Source of the DNA: Albimonas sp963977235
GTDB lineage: Bacteria > Pseudomonadota > Alphaproteobacteria > Rhodobacterales > Rhodobacteraceae
DNA length: 64,000 bases
Assembly (NCBI RefSeq): GCF_963977235.1
Contig: NZ_CAXBOD010000018.1
Span: 1-64,000 of the forward strand
Direction: 5' to 3'
The notes under the pieces are model-generated. The model was not told where the DNA came from and did no database searches. It saw only the letters and a program-made list of their open reading frames with translations. Below, piece after piece: positions 32,687 through 41,256 of this stretch. The translations under genes were made by a program, and so were the position numbers. Within the stretch, counting starts at the first letter, position 1; each line of letters starts with the position of its first letter.

Positions 32687-33769
32687 CTAAGGCTTGGTTA
32701 CGCCGGACCCCGCTCGTCCCTGGCGCAGGCGGCCGACCACGCCCGCGGGGAAGAAGTAGATCGAGGCGATGAACAGCAGCCCCAGCCACAGCAGCCAGCG
32801 GTCGGGGTTCATCAGGTCGGGGACCAGCGGCAGACCCGCGGTCGCCTCGGCGGCGCCGGCCATGACCGCCTGCAGATAGTTCTGCGCCAGCACCAGCAGC
32901 GTCGCCCCGATGGCCGCGCCATAGAGAGTGCCCATGCCCCCGATCACCACCATCAGCAGCACGTCGATCATGATCTCGAAGCCCATCGCCGTGCCGGGGC
33001 CGACATAGCGCAGCCAGATCGCGAACAGCGAGCCCGCCAGCGCCGCGCAGGCCGCCGACAGGCAGGTGGCGATGGTGCGATAGGCGACGACGCGGTAGCC
33101 GATCGCCTCGGCGCGGAAGTCGTTCTCGCGGATCGCCTGCAGGACCCGCCCGAAGGGGGAGTTCACCACCCGCAACAGGACGAGGAAGATCAGCAGGGAG
33201 CCGCCGAAGACGAGGTAATAGTTCAGCAATTTCCCGTTCATCGCGACGCCGAGGATGCGGACGTCCGCGAACTTGTAAGCCGGCGTCAGCTCCCGCGGGA
33301 TCGAGAACGACAGGCCGTCCTCGCCCCCGGTCAGCGCGCTGAGCTGGCTGACCAGCACCGCCACGGCCGAGGCGACCGCAAGCGTGATCATGGCAAAGAA
33401 GATCGCCCGCACCCGCAGGCTGAACAGGCCGATCGCCAGCGCCACAACGGCGGCGGCGAGCGCGCCGGCGAGCGTGCCGACCACGACCGGCAAGAAGCCC
33501 CGCTCCATGTTCTCGCAGGCGAGCGCCACGCCGTAGGCGCCCATGCCGAAGAACATCGTGTGCGCGAAGCTGACGATCCCCGCGTAGCCCAGCATCAGGT
33601 CGTAGGAGGCCGCGAGCGCAATGAACACCGAGATGCGCGCCGCGGTCTCGAGGCTGCGGGTGCCGGGGAACAGGAACGGCGCCAGCGCCAGCCCCACGAA
33701 GATGACCAGCAGCACCAGCGACAGCGCGCGGGAGCGGGGCAGGTCGCCCGAGAGAACGCGGCTCAGCAT
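32687..33769 (-). CDS. livM: Branched-chain amino acid type ABC transporter permease (LivM), second system
   Basis: The 360-residue inner-membrane permease has nine or ten hydrophobic segments. LivM motifs are SYDLMLGYAGIVSFAHTMFFGMGAY and the coupling loop GRVLQAIRENDFRAEAIGY. The C-terminus ends in basic residues. It begins seven bases after livH of the same system and is the last transporter gene before the small molybdopterin-fold gene, 89 bases away. It is clearly diverged from LivM at 16624-17667. Confidence 0.94.
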   Translation of the reverse strand: MLSRVLSGDLPRSRALSLVLLVIFVGLALAPFLFPGTRSLETAARISVFIALAASYDLMLGYAGIVSFAHTMFFGMGAYGVALACENMERGFLPVVVGTLAGALAAAVVALAIGLFSLRVRAIFFAMITLAVASAVAVLVSQLSALTGGEDGLSFSIPRELTPAYKFADVRILGVAMNGKLLNYYLVFGGSLLIFLVLLRVVNSPFGRVLQAIRENDFRAEAIGYRVVAYRTIATCLSAACAALAGSLFAIWLRYVGPGTAMGFEIMIDVLLMVVIGGMGTLYGAAIGATLLVLAQNYLQAVMAGAAEATAGLPLVPDLMNPDRWLLWLGLLFIASIYFFPAGVVGRLRQGRAGSGVTKP

Positions 33770-33776
33770 CGGCCCC

Positions 33777-34811
33777 TCACTTCGCCTTGACCACGGGGGT
33801 CATCCCCTGCGGGCGCCACATCAGGATCGCGGCCATCAGGCCGATGTTCGAGATCAGCGCGACCTTGGGCGCAAGGAAGGCCACATAGTTCTGCAACAGC
33901 CCCACCATCAGCGCGGCGATGAAGCAGCCCTCGACCGAGCCGAGGCCCCCGATGATGATCACGATGAACACCAGGATCATCGTCTCCTGCCCCATGTGGG
34001 CGGTGATCACCTGCTCGTAGAGGCCCCACATCACGCCGCCGAGGCCGGCCAGCGCCGAGCCCGCCACGAAGACGCCGATGAAGACGCGCTCGATGCGGTA
34101 GCCCAGGGCCTGCACCATCTCGCCGTTCTCGACGCCCGCGCGCACGATCAGGCCGATGCGGGTGCGCTTGAGGGTCAGGCGCAGGGCGAGGAACACGATC
34201 AGGCCGAGCGCCACGGCGACCAGGCGGTATTTCTCGAGCGCGGCGCCGGCGAAGGTCACGGCGCCCTGGAAGGCGGCGGGACGCTCGATGAAGATCTCGA
34301 CCGGGCCCCAGATCACGTAGATCAGCTGCTCGACCACGATCAGCCCGCCCATGGTGACCAGGATCTGCTTGAGGTGGGCGCCGTAGACGGGGCGCACGAT
34401 CACCCGCTCGAACGCGTAGCCCATCACGCCGGTGGCGAGCATCGCGCAGGCCACCGCCAGCAGGATCGCGAAGCCGTTGAGCCAGATCGAGGCCTCGGCC
34501 GTCATGCCGGGCATCAGCATCAGCGCGGTGACGCCCACGAAGGCGCCGACCGAGACGAACGCGCCGTGGCCGAAGTTGATCACGTCCATCAGCCCGAAGA
34601 CCAGCGTCATGCCCGCGGCCATGGTGAAGATCATCATGCCCATCGCGAGCCCCGACACGGTCAGCGTCAGCCACGAGGAATTCTGGTCGATCGCCAGCCA
34701 CCCCAGGGCCGCCAGCGCCAGCAGCAGCAGCACCGGCGCGTGGGGCGAGAGCCGGTCCCCCAGCGAGGCCTTCGAGAAGGTCGGCCGGTGTTCGGGCGCG
34801 ATCTCGGTCAT
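33777..34811 (-). CDS. livH: Branched-chain amino acid type ABC transporter permease (LivH), second system
   Basis: The 344-residue permease is longer than the 292-residue LivH of the first system, owing to about 45 extra N-terminal residues that include one more hydrophobic segment (VLLLLALAALGWLAI). Motifs are MDVINFGHGAFVSVGAF and GLIVRAGVENGEMVQALGY. The start codon overlaps the livF stop (ATGA at 34808-34811), so translation is coupled. Confidence 0.94.
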   Translation of the reverse strand: MTEIAPEHRPTFSKASLGDRLSPHAPVLLLLALAALGWLAIDQNSSWLTLTVSGLAMGMMIFTMAAGMTLVFGLMDVINFGHGAFVSVGAFVGVTALMLMPGMTAEASIWLNGFAILLAVACAMLATGVMGYAFERVIVRPVYGAHLKQILVTMGGLIVVEQLIYVIWGPVEIFIERPAAFQGAVTFAGAALEKYRLVAVALGLIVFLALRLTLKRTRIGLIVRAGVENGEMVQALGYRIERVFIGVFVAGSALAGLGGVMWGLYEQVITAHMGQETMILVFIVIIIGGLGSVEGCFIAALMVGLLQNYVAFLAPKVALISNIGLMAAILMWRPQGMTPVVKAK

Positions 34812-35536
34812 CCGTGGCCCCCTTCCATGCTGAGGCCCATCAGTTTCTCCTGCAGGGCGGCGTCGGCCGACAGCGTCGCCATCGCGCCCGACCACACGAT
34901 CTTTCCGTCGTCCATCACCGCGGCGTGGTCGCCAAGCGCCCGGGCCATCGAGAAATTCTGCTCCACCAGCAGGATGGTCGCGCCGGCCGCCTTCAGATCC
35001 TTCAGCGCCCGGACCAGCGTGCCGACGATGGCGGGGGCGAGGCCCTTGGAGGGTTCGTCGATCAGGTAGAGGCGGCGTTCCTCGCACACCGCGCGCGCGA
35101 CCGAGAGCATCTGCTTCTGTCCGCCCGAGAGATTGCCCGCCGGCAGCTTCCAGAAGGTCTTCAGCGGCGGGAAGACCGAGAAGATCCACTCCAGCCGCGC
35201 CGCGTCGAGCGGCCCGGAGACGGCGGCCAGCACCATGTTCTCCTCGACCGTGAGGTCGGAGAAGACGCCCATGTTCTCGGGCACCAGCGACACGCCCGCC
35301 CGCGCGATGACGGGGGTGGGGAGGGCGGCGATGTCCCGCCCCTCGAGCAGGATGCGCCCCTGCCGGGCGCGCCACAGGCCCATGATGGTGCGCAGGGTGG
35401 TGGTCTTGCCCGCGCCGTTGCGGCCGAGCAGCATGGTGACCTGGCCGGCGGGCGCCTCGAGGTCCACGCCCTGCAGGATGTGGTACTGCTCGATGTCGGC
35501 GAACACGCCCTCGAGGCGCAGCAGAGGCTCAGACAT
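34808..35536 (-). CDS. livF: Branched-chain amino acid type ABC transporter ATPase (LivF), second system
   Basis: The 242-residue ATPase has Walker A LGRNGAGKTTT, the LivF segment SLVPENMGVFSDLTVEENM, signature LSGGQKQMLSVARAV, and Walker B RLYLIDEPSKGLAP. It overlaps livG by eight bases and livH by four. It pairs with the LivG-like ATPase of the same operon. Confidence 0.95.
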   Translation of the reverse strand: MSEPLLRLEGVFADIEQYHILQGVDLEAPAGQVTMLLGRNGAGKTTTLRTIMGLWRARQGRILLEGRDIAALPTPVIARAGVSLVPENMGVFSDLTVEENMVLAAVSGPLDAARLEWIFSVFPPLKTFWKLPAGNLSGGQKQMLSVARAVCEERRLYLIDEPSKGLAPAIVGTLVRALKDLKAAGATILLVEQNFSMARALGDHAAVMDDGKIVWSGAMATLSADAALQEKLMGLSMEGGHG

Positions 35537-36293
35537 CGGCGATCTCCTTGCCGAGATAGGCCTCCTGCACGACGGCCGAGGCCATCACCGCGGCCGGCTC
35601 CCCGTCGGCCGCGAGCGCCCCGTTGTGCAGGACGATGATCCGGTCGGCGAGCGTGCGGATCACGTCCATCTTGTGCTCGACCAGCAGGATCGCGTGGCCG
35701 CCCTCGGCCTTCAGATCGGCGATCAGATCGAGGACCACGGGCGCCTCGTCCATCGACATGCCGGCGGTGGGCTCGTCGAACATGTAGACGCGGGGTTGCA
35801 GGGCGATCAGCAGCGCCACCTCCAGCTTGCGCTGGTCGCCGTGCGACAGCGCCGAGACCGTCTGGTCGGCGAGCCGCGTCAGGCGCACCCGCTCGAGCGC
35901 ATGGTCGGCGGCCTCGATCAGCTCGGCGTGGCGGGAGGCCATGGTGAACAGGTCGAGCCCCTTGCGGGCGCGGGACTGGGCGACCAGCCGCACGTTCTCG
36001 CGCACCGTGAGGGAGGGGAACAGGTTGGTCAGCTGGAAGGCCCGCCCCAGGCCGAGATGCGTGCGCGAGGAGGCCGAGGCGCGGGTGACGTCCCGCCCCT
36101 CCAGCAGCACCTGGCCGGCCGAGCCGGGAAGCTGGCCGGAGATCAGGTTGAAATAGGTGGTCTTGCCCGCGCCGTTGGGGCCGACGATGGCGGTCAGCTC
36201 CCCCGCCTTGAAGGCGCAGGAGACATGGTCCACCGCGACATGGCCGCCGAAGCGGATGGTCAGGTCCTTCGTCTCGAGCACGGGATCGGTCAA
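35529..36293 (-). CDS. livG: Branched-chain amino acid type ABC transporter ATPase (LivG), second system
   Basis: The 254-residue ATPase has Walker A GPNGAGKT, Q-loop GRAFQLTNLFPSLTVREN, a signature-like LSHGDQRKLEVALLI and Walker B VYMFDEPTAGMS. The relaxed signature is usual for LivG. The start is TTG 36293: GGAG lies six bases upstream and the protein then begins right before DPVLETKDLTIRFGG. The open frame upstream is compositional only. A 330-base gap with an unusual inverted repeat separates it from its binding-protein gene. Confidence 0.93.
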   Translation of the reverse strand: MTDPVLETKDLTIRFGGHVAVDHVSCAFKAGELTAIVGPNGAGKTTYFNLISGQLPGSAGQVLLEGRDVTRASASSRTHLGLGRAFQLTNLFPSLTVRENVRLVAQSRARKGLDLFTMASRHAELIEAADHALERVRLTRLADQTVSALSHGDQRKLEVALLIALQPRVYMFDEPTAGMSMDEAPVVLDLIADLKAEGGHAILLVEHKMDVIRTLADRIIVLHNGALAADGEPAAVMASAVVQEAYLGKEIADV

Positions 36294-36356
36294 GGGAGGC
36301 TCCGCCGTCAAAGGTCTGCGCCGAAAAGGCCGGCCCCGGGCGCTGCACGGGCCGGC

Positions 36357-36419
36357 CGGGCGGAGGCGGTCTCGCCGCCTGGGTGGGTGGGCGGGGGCCG
36401 GCGAGACCGCCTCCGCCCG
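36357..36419. repeat. 21-bp inverted repeat with a G-quadruplex motif in the loop
   Basis: The arms at 36357-36377 and 36399-36419 are perfectly complementary over 21 bases. The 21-base loop contains GGGTGGGTGGGCGGGGG (36381-36397): four G runs with single-base loops, a textbook parallel quadruplex pattern on the plus strand. The operon here is transcribed from the minus strand, so the G-rich strand is the template. Confidence 0.85.
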
Positions 36420-36541
36420 GTGGACGCCGGGACCCACGCCGCAGGCCCGGATCCGTCGCTCGCCGCCGCGCCCGGCGCCAGGGACCCCCTGGAACGGCCG
36501 TCGGGCGATCCTCCGCGCGGGCCGTTCGCGGCGGGGCGCGA

Positions 36542-36568
36542 GAGGCCCCGGGTCAAGCCCGGGGCGCG
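36542..36568. repeat. Repetitive extragenic palindrome (GAGGCCCCGGGTCAAGCCCGGGG type)
   Basis: The element reads GAGGCCCCGGGTCAAGCCCG and continues GGGCGCG. A near-identical copy is at 45361-45387, and a more distant one at about 7409. Such palindromes are scattered through many alphaproteobacterial genomes. The copy lies just after the binding-protein gene. Confidence 0.65.
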
Positions 36569-36623
36569 CCAGGCGGCGGGCGTCGGCGCCGCGCGCGTCG
36601 GGAGGCGCGCGGCGCGTGCGGTC

Positions 36624-37802
36624 TCAGTTGCGGACGGGGATGTCCATGTCCTCGATGGTCAGCTCGCGGACCAGTTCGGGGATCGCCCATTCGACCTCGG
36701 GGTCGACCTTGATCTTGAAGTGATACATCGACTGCAGCGCCTGGTGGTCCTCGGCCCGGAACATCATCCGGCCCTTGGGCGTCTCCCACTCCATGCCTTC
36801 CATGGCCGCGATCAGGTCCTCGGTGTCGGTCGAGCCCGCCTTGCGGATCGCCTCCACGACCGCGAGCCCCGCGGCCATGCCGCCGGCGGTGAAGAAATCG
36901 GGCGGGGCGCCGAAGCGCGCCTCATGCTCTTTCACCAGCCAGTCGTTGATCGGGTTCTTGGGGATCTCGTAGTAGTAATATGTCGCGCCCTCCATGCCCG
37001 GGAACTCCTTGTAGGCGGGCATGGCGGCGAGGATGTTGCCCCCCGTCGCGATCTCGATCCCGAAGCGCGAGGGATCCATGGCGTTGATCTTCGACATCGG
37101 GTTGCCGCCGCCCGCCCAGATCACGAACAGCTTCTTCTCGCCGTCCATGTCCTTCATCGCGTTGAAGATCCGCTCGGCGGCCGCGGTGAAGTCGGTGGTG
37201 TCGGTGGGCACGTATTCCTCGTGCACCAGCTCGGCGGGCGTGTCGGCCAGCGCCTCCTTGAACGCCGCCACGCCGTCGCGGCCGAAGGCGTAGTCCTGGG
37301 CCAGCGTGGCGATCTTCACCCCCTCCTTGCCCAGCGCCACCGCGTTCGAGATCGCGTCCTGCGAGCTGTTGCGCCCGGTGCGGAACACGAAGCGGTTCCA
37401 GTTCTCGCCGGTGATCGAGTCCGCCACCGCCGGCTCCACGATCAGGATCTTCTCGTATTCCTCGGCCACCGGCAGCATCGCCAGCGCCACGCCCGAGGAC
37501 ACCGGACCCACGGCCAGCGCCACGTCGTCGTCGCCATAGGCCTCGGCCAGCAGCGCCTTGCCCTGGTCGGGCTTGAGCTGGGTGTCCTTCTCGATCACGA
37601 CGATCTTCTCGCCGTCGATCTCCATGGTCCCGTCGGTGGCGTATTCCAGCCCCATCATCAGCCCGGTGTGGGACTGCTTGGCATAGGCCTCCAGCGGGCC
37701 GGTCTTGCCGTAGACATGGGCGATCCTGATCTCGGCCGAGGCGGCGCCGGCGGCGAGCGCGGCAAGCGACGCGGCCGCGGCGAGGCGGGCGACAAGTTTC
37801 AT
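36624..37802 (-). CDS. Branched-chain amino acid type ABC substrate-binding protein, second system
   Basis: The 392-residue periplasmic receptor of the Peripla_BP_6 family has a signal peptide (LVARLAAAASLAALAAGAASA, cut before EIRI). Landmarks are HVYGKTGPLEAYAKQSHTGL, AVGPVSSGVALAML, DYAFGRDGVAAFKEAL and FVIWAGGGNPMSKIN. It is only distantly related to the three tandem paralogues at 18-22 kb, so it probably has another ligand. It is the first gene of the second liv operon. Confidence 0.93.
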   Translation of the reverse strand: MKLVARLAAAASLAALAAGAASAEIRIAHVYGKTGPLEAYAKQSHTGLMMGLEYATDGTMEIDGEKIVVIEKDTQLKPDQGKALLAEAYGDDDVALAVGPVSSGVALAMLPVAEEYEKILIVEPAVADSITGENWNRFVFRTGRNSSQDAISNAVALGKEGVKIATLAQDYAFGRDGVAAFKEALADTPAELVHEEYVPTDTTDFTAAAERIFNAMKDMDGEKKLFVIWAGGGNPMSKINAMDPSRFGIEIATGGNILAAMPAYKEFPGMEGATYYYYEIPKNPINDWLVKEHEARFGAPPDFFTAGGMAAGLAVVEAIRKAGSTDTEDLIAAMEGMEWETPKGRMMFRAEDHQALQSMYHFKIKVDPEVEWAIPELVRELTIEDMDIPVRN

Positions 37803-38135
37803 GGCAAAGTCCTCCCTGTGCGCGGCGGGGACGGCGACCCCTCCCGGACCGGCCCCGACGCGCTGAATGGCGTCAAGCTCCGGACGCTAGGGGGGCGTCC
37901 GGGACTTCGTCAAGTTGTCGCAGGCCGGACGACGCCACGGCGCTGGCCCCGACCGGCAATTTTCTTGCGCACCGCTGGACAATGGCCCTGCAACCCGGCC
38001 GTCGTGCACGAGCGGCGTCGGCGCCAAGACCGAGTTTTCCGGTCGGGGATCCGACGCGGCCCTTTTCCCGAGCGTTTCACTCAGCTAACCAGCAGGGAGA
38101 CACGATCCCGACCGACGCCCCCAAGGAGATCCCAG
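37803..38135. other. Divergent gap between the liv operon and the imelysin gene
   Basis: Both promoters must lie here. CCGGACGC ... GCGTCCGG at about 37884-37910 forms a hairpin. No Fur-, Irr- or RirA-type box was recognised by eye. The half nearest the imelysin gene is less GC-rich. Confidence 0.5.
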
Positions 38136-39410
38136 ATGTCCGCTCTCCCCCGCGCCGTCCGCCTGGCGTTCGCCGCAGCGCCGCTGACGCTGCTCGCCGC
38201 CGTCCCCGCGCTCGCGGTCGAGAAGACGGAGGTGCTCGCCACCTACGCCGATATCGCCAGAGCCGGCTACGAGGACAGCCTGACGACCGCGAAACGCCTG
38301 CAGCAGGCGATCGAGGCGCTGACCTCGGAAGCCTCGCCCCAGGCGCTCGCCGCGGCGCAGGCCGCCTGGCTGCAGGCCCGCGTGCCCTACCAGCAGACCG
38401 AGGCGTTCCGCTTCGGCAATCCGGTCGTCGACGACTGGGAGGGGCGGGTGAACGCCTGGCCGCTGGACGAGGGGCTGATCGACTATGTCGAGGGCTCGGG
38501 CGCCACGGACGAGAATCCCTACGCCGGGATCAACGTCATCGCCTCGACCAGCTTCGAGCTGGGCGGCCGCACCGTCGACGCCACGATGATCACGCCCGAG
38601 CTGCTGTCGGACACCCTGCACGAGGCCGAGGGCATCGAGGCCAACGTCGCCACCGGCTACCACGCGATCGAGTTCCTGCTGTGGGGCCAGGACCTCAACG
38701 GGACCGAGCATGGCGCCGGCGCCCGCCCGTGGACCGACTACGCGACGGGCGAGGCCTGCACCGGCGGCCACTGCGACCGCCGCGGCGAATACCTGACCGC
38801 CGCCGTCGCGCTGCTGATCTCGGACCTCGAGGAGATCGTCGCCGCCTGGGAGGCCGAGGGCGAGGCGCGCCAGGCGCTGATGGCCGATCCCGACGCCGGC
38901 GTGGTGGCGATCCTGACAGGCATGGGCAGCCTCTCCTACGGCGAGCAGGCCGGCGAGCGGATGAAGCTGGGCCTGATGCTCAACGATCCCGAGGAGGAGC
39001 ACGACTGCTTCTCGGACAACACCCACAACTCGCATTTCTACGACGGCATCGGCGTGCGCAACGTCTACACCGGGCGCTATGTGCGGGTGGACGGCTCGGT
39101 GGTGACGGGCCCCTCGGTGTCCGAGCTGGTGGCCGAGACGGACCCGAAGACCGACGCGGCGCTGCGCGAGGCGCTCGACCGCTCGATCCAGGCGCTGGGC
39201 GAGATCAAGATCGCGGCCGAGGGCGGGTTCTCCTACGACCAGATGCTGGCCCGCGGCTCGCAGCCCGGCGAGGCGCTGATCGGCGGCGCGGTCGACGCGC
39301 TTGTCGAGCAGACCCGCGCCATCGAGCGGGCGGTCGCGGCGCTGCACCTGCAGCCGATCGCGTTCGAGGGCTCCGACAGCCTCGACGACCCCACCGCCGT
39401 CTTCCAGTAA
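38136..39410 (+). CDS. Imelysin-family periplasmic iron-related protein
   Basis: The 424-residue protein has a signal peptide (FAAAPLTLLAAVPALA, cut before VEKTEV). The imelysin GxHxxE motif is intact as GYHAIEF (His176, Glu179). Other family stretches are FRFGNPVVDDWEGRVNAWPLDEGLIDYV and NDPEEEHDCFSDNTHNSHFYD. Imelysins (IrpA, ICMP) are often iron-regulated and bind or handle metal in the periplasm; the exact reaction is not settled. AAGGAG lies eight bases before the ATG. The gene opens a locus with a di-heme oxidoreductase, a second imelysin and a DUF1513 protein, interrupted by an opposite-strand porin. A hairpin ends it at 39444-39473. Confidence 0.93.
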   Translation: MSALPRAVRLAFAAAPLTLLAAVPALAVEKTEVLATYADIARAGYEDSLTTAKRLQQAIEALTSEASPQALAAAQAAWLQARVPYQQTEAFRFGNPVVDDWEGRVNAWPLDEGLIDYVEGSGATDENPYAGINVIASTSFELGGRTVDATMITPELLSDTLHEAEGIEANVATGYHAIEFLLWGQDLNGTEHGAGARPWTDYATGEACTGGHCDRRGEYLTAAVALLISDLEEIVAAWEAEGEARQALMADPDAGVVAILTGMGSLSYGEQAGERMKLGLMLNDPEEEHDCFSDNTHNSHFYDGIGVRNVYTGRYVRVDGSVVTGPSVSELVAETDPKTDAALREALDRSIQALGEIKIAAEGGFSYDQMLARGSQPGEALIGGAVDALVEQTRAIERAVAALHLQPIAFEGSDSLDDPTAVFQ

Positions 39411-39443
39411 GACGCGGCGCGGCGCCGGCCGCGGCGACCCGAT

Positions 39444-39473
39444 CAGGCCGTCCCGCTTCGGCGGGGCGGCCTG
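39444..39473. terminator. Hairpin between the convergent imelysin and porin genes
   Basis: CAGGCCG-T-CCCGC and GCGGG-G-CGGCCTG flank a TTCG loop. It is followed by TCTCGTC. It can serve both convergent genes. Confidence 0.6.
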
Positions 39474-39497
39474 TCTCGTCCCGGCCCGCGCCGGCCT

Positions 39498-40841
39498 TCA
39501 GAACCGCCAGCGCGCTCCGGCGAAGACCGCGCGGCCGTCCTCGTAGCTGGCGGAATTGTCGGAGTAGCGGAAGACCCGCACCGTGCCCCAGACCTCGACC
39601 CGCGCCGCGTCGATCTTCTGCACCGCGGCCAGCCCGACCGAGCGGCTGGCCGAGGAGGCGATGCCCGCGCTCGCGTCCAGGTAGGGATCGCGCGCCGTGT
39701 AGAGGTCGACCGAAACCGCCGTCTCGCCCCAGCTGACCAGGTTCCGCCGCAGTCCCAGCTTGCCGTAGAGCACGCGCGAGCTGGTGTCGTCGGCCGCCCC
39801 CGCGGCCAGCGTCAGGTTCAGCCCCGAGGCGACATGCAGGACCGAGCCCGACCCCGCCGCCACCTGCGAGCCATCGCCCAGCCGCGACCAGCCCCCGCCG
39901 GCCGCCAGCCAGTAGCCGCCCTGCCTGCGCTCGAAGCGCAGGGCCACGTCGACCAGTTCGGCCTTGCGCACCGAGGCCTCGTCGCTGAGCAGGTTGTGTC
40001 CGTAGGAGACCGAGGCCGTGAACGCCCCCGCGATCGTGGGCGTGTCGTAGCGCAGCCGCGCCCGGCGCGAGCCGTCGAAGCTCGCGAAGGCGTCGCCGAC
40101 GCGGATGTCGGTGAGCGCCCCCCCGTTGCCGTCCTCGCGGAACAGCTGCCCGCCCGCCGAGGCGCCGACCGAGGAATAGGCCACCACCGAGGTCTCGGAG
40201 AAGTCGATCTCGGTGATCCCGTCGGTGGCCATCGACCCCTGGCCGAGGCTGAGCTGGCCGAGCGCGGGCCGGGCGGCCGAGACCTCGAGCTTGCGGATGT
40301 TGTTCTTGGTCAGGTCGAAGTCGTCGCGCGCGGGGCGGTCGGCGGCGAAGCTGGCGCGGTCGGAGGCGTAGGGCGCGTAGCCGATCTCGGCGCGCCCCTC
40401 GAAGGTGGTCTCGCCCGCGCGCAGGTAGTGCAGGCCGACGCGCGACTGGGAGTTGCCGTTGTCGATCAGCGGGAACAGCTTGTGCGCGCCGCCGTCGTCA
40501 TAGACCAGGAAGCCCCGGTTCACATGACCGTAGAGGCGCAGCACCCCGCCCTCGCCCACCCGCACGGCGGTGCGCGGCAGACCGTCGGCGACTTCGTCGG
40601 CGCGCGCCGGGGTGTCCGGCGCGCCCAGCGCGAGGGCGAGCGCCCCGCACGCCGCCGCCGCCCGCAGCCGCCGACGAAGGCCCCGGCGCGGCGCGGGCGT
40701 CGAGGCGTCGAGGGGGCGGTCGACCGGCGACTTGGCGACTGCCGGGCGCCCCGCCGAGGGCCGGCCTGCCGCGAGGCGGTCATCTGCAAGCGGAGTGGCG
40801 CGGAGGGCGGCGGCGGGGGGAGGGGCAGGGGGCGTCGGCAT
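39498..40841 (-). CDS. Outer-membrane beta-barrel (porin-like) protein
   Basis: The mature protein reads as amphipathic beta strands (VLRLYGHVNRGFLVYDDGG, TFEGRAEIGYAPY, RARLRYDTPTIAGAFTASVSYGH, SRVLYGKLGLRRNLVSWGETAVSVDLY) and ends in GARWRF, the terminal aromatic required for barrel assembly. The signal peptide is LRRRLRAAAACGALALALGA with a cut near ARADEV. The start is uncertain: ATG 40841 leaves about 60 polar, Pro/Arg-rich residues before the signal, longer than normal. The gene lies inside the imelysin locus, on the opposite strand. A role as the outer-membrane entry for that system is plausible but unproven. Confidence 0.82.
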   Translation of the reverse strand: MPTPPAPPPAAALRATPLADDRLAAGRPSAGRPAVAKSPVDRPLDASTPAPRRGLRRRLRAAAACGALALALGAPDTPARADEVADGLPRTAVRVGEGGVLRLYGHVNRGFLVYDDGGAHKLFPLIDNGNSQSRVGLHYLRAGETTFEGRAEIGYAPYASDRASFAADRPARDDFDLTKNNIRKLEVSAARPALGQLSLGQGSMATDGITEIDFSETSVVAYSSVGASAGGQLFREDGNGGALTDIRVGDAFASFDGSRRARLRYDTPTIAGAFTASVSYGHNLLSDEASVRKAELVDVALRFERRQGGYWLAAGGGWSRLGDGSQVAAGSGSVLHVASGLNLTLAAGAADDTSSRVLYGKLGLRRNLVSWGETAVSVDLYTARDPYLDASAGIASSASRSVGLAAVQKIDAARVEVWGTVRVFRYSDNSASYEDGRAVFAGARWRF

Positions 40842-41256
40842 CGTCTCGCGAAGAGGGGGCGTCGGGACGGGGCGCGCGCCCCGGATCGGGGCGGCAGGGG
40901 CGAACGCCGGCACCCTAGCGCGCCCGGCGCCGCGCGTCGCCTGCCTCGGGCGCGGCCTTGCCCCTGTGTCGCATGGGCGCCGCGTCGCCTCGGTCCTCTG
41001 TCGCCTCGGCTCCGTGCCGCCTGACCGGTCTGGCCCCCGGGCCCCGGGTCTTGTGTCTGGGCCCCGGGTCTGGGACTCGCCATCGCCTCGTTTCGCCCAT
41101 GGCCTCGGGCCTCGGGCCGGCTGCCGCCTCGGCCCCGCGTCGTCGGGCCCTTGCCCGGTTTCGGCCGGCGCGCGCGCGGCTGTGACCGGCCGACGCCTTG
41201 CGGGGCGCCGGAACTTCCGACCATACCGCTCAGGCTGAATCCGGAGCCGAGTCGTC
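40842..41256. other. GC-rich divergent gap with short repeats
   Basis: This 415-base gap divides the porin and the di-heme oxidoreductase. It is extremely GC-rich and carries repeated words such as GGGCCCCGGGTCT (twice near 41037-41065) and CGCCTCGG. No promoter or ORF with a ribosome site was convincing. Confidence 0.5.

Larger units (their letters stand above)
36294..36623. other. Gap between binding-protein gene and livG of the second system
   Basis: Besides the inverted repeat at 36357-36419, this gap holds a repetitive palindrome at 36542-36568. The binding-protein gene is upstream on the same strand. The strong secondary structure may let the receptor be made in excess over the channel. 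Confidence 0.6.

Noticed and set aside
35133..38135. Upstream extension of the imelysin frame by about 1000 codons
   Set aside because: It is antisense to the second liv operon and lacks a stop only because of base composition. The start at 38136 has a good ribosome site and signal peptide.
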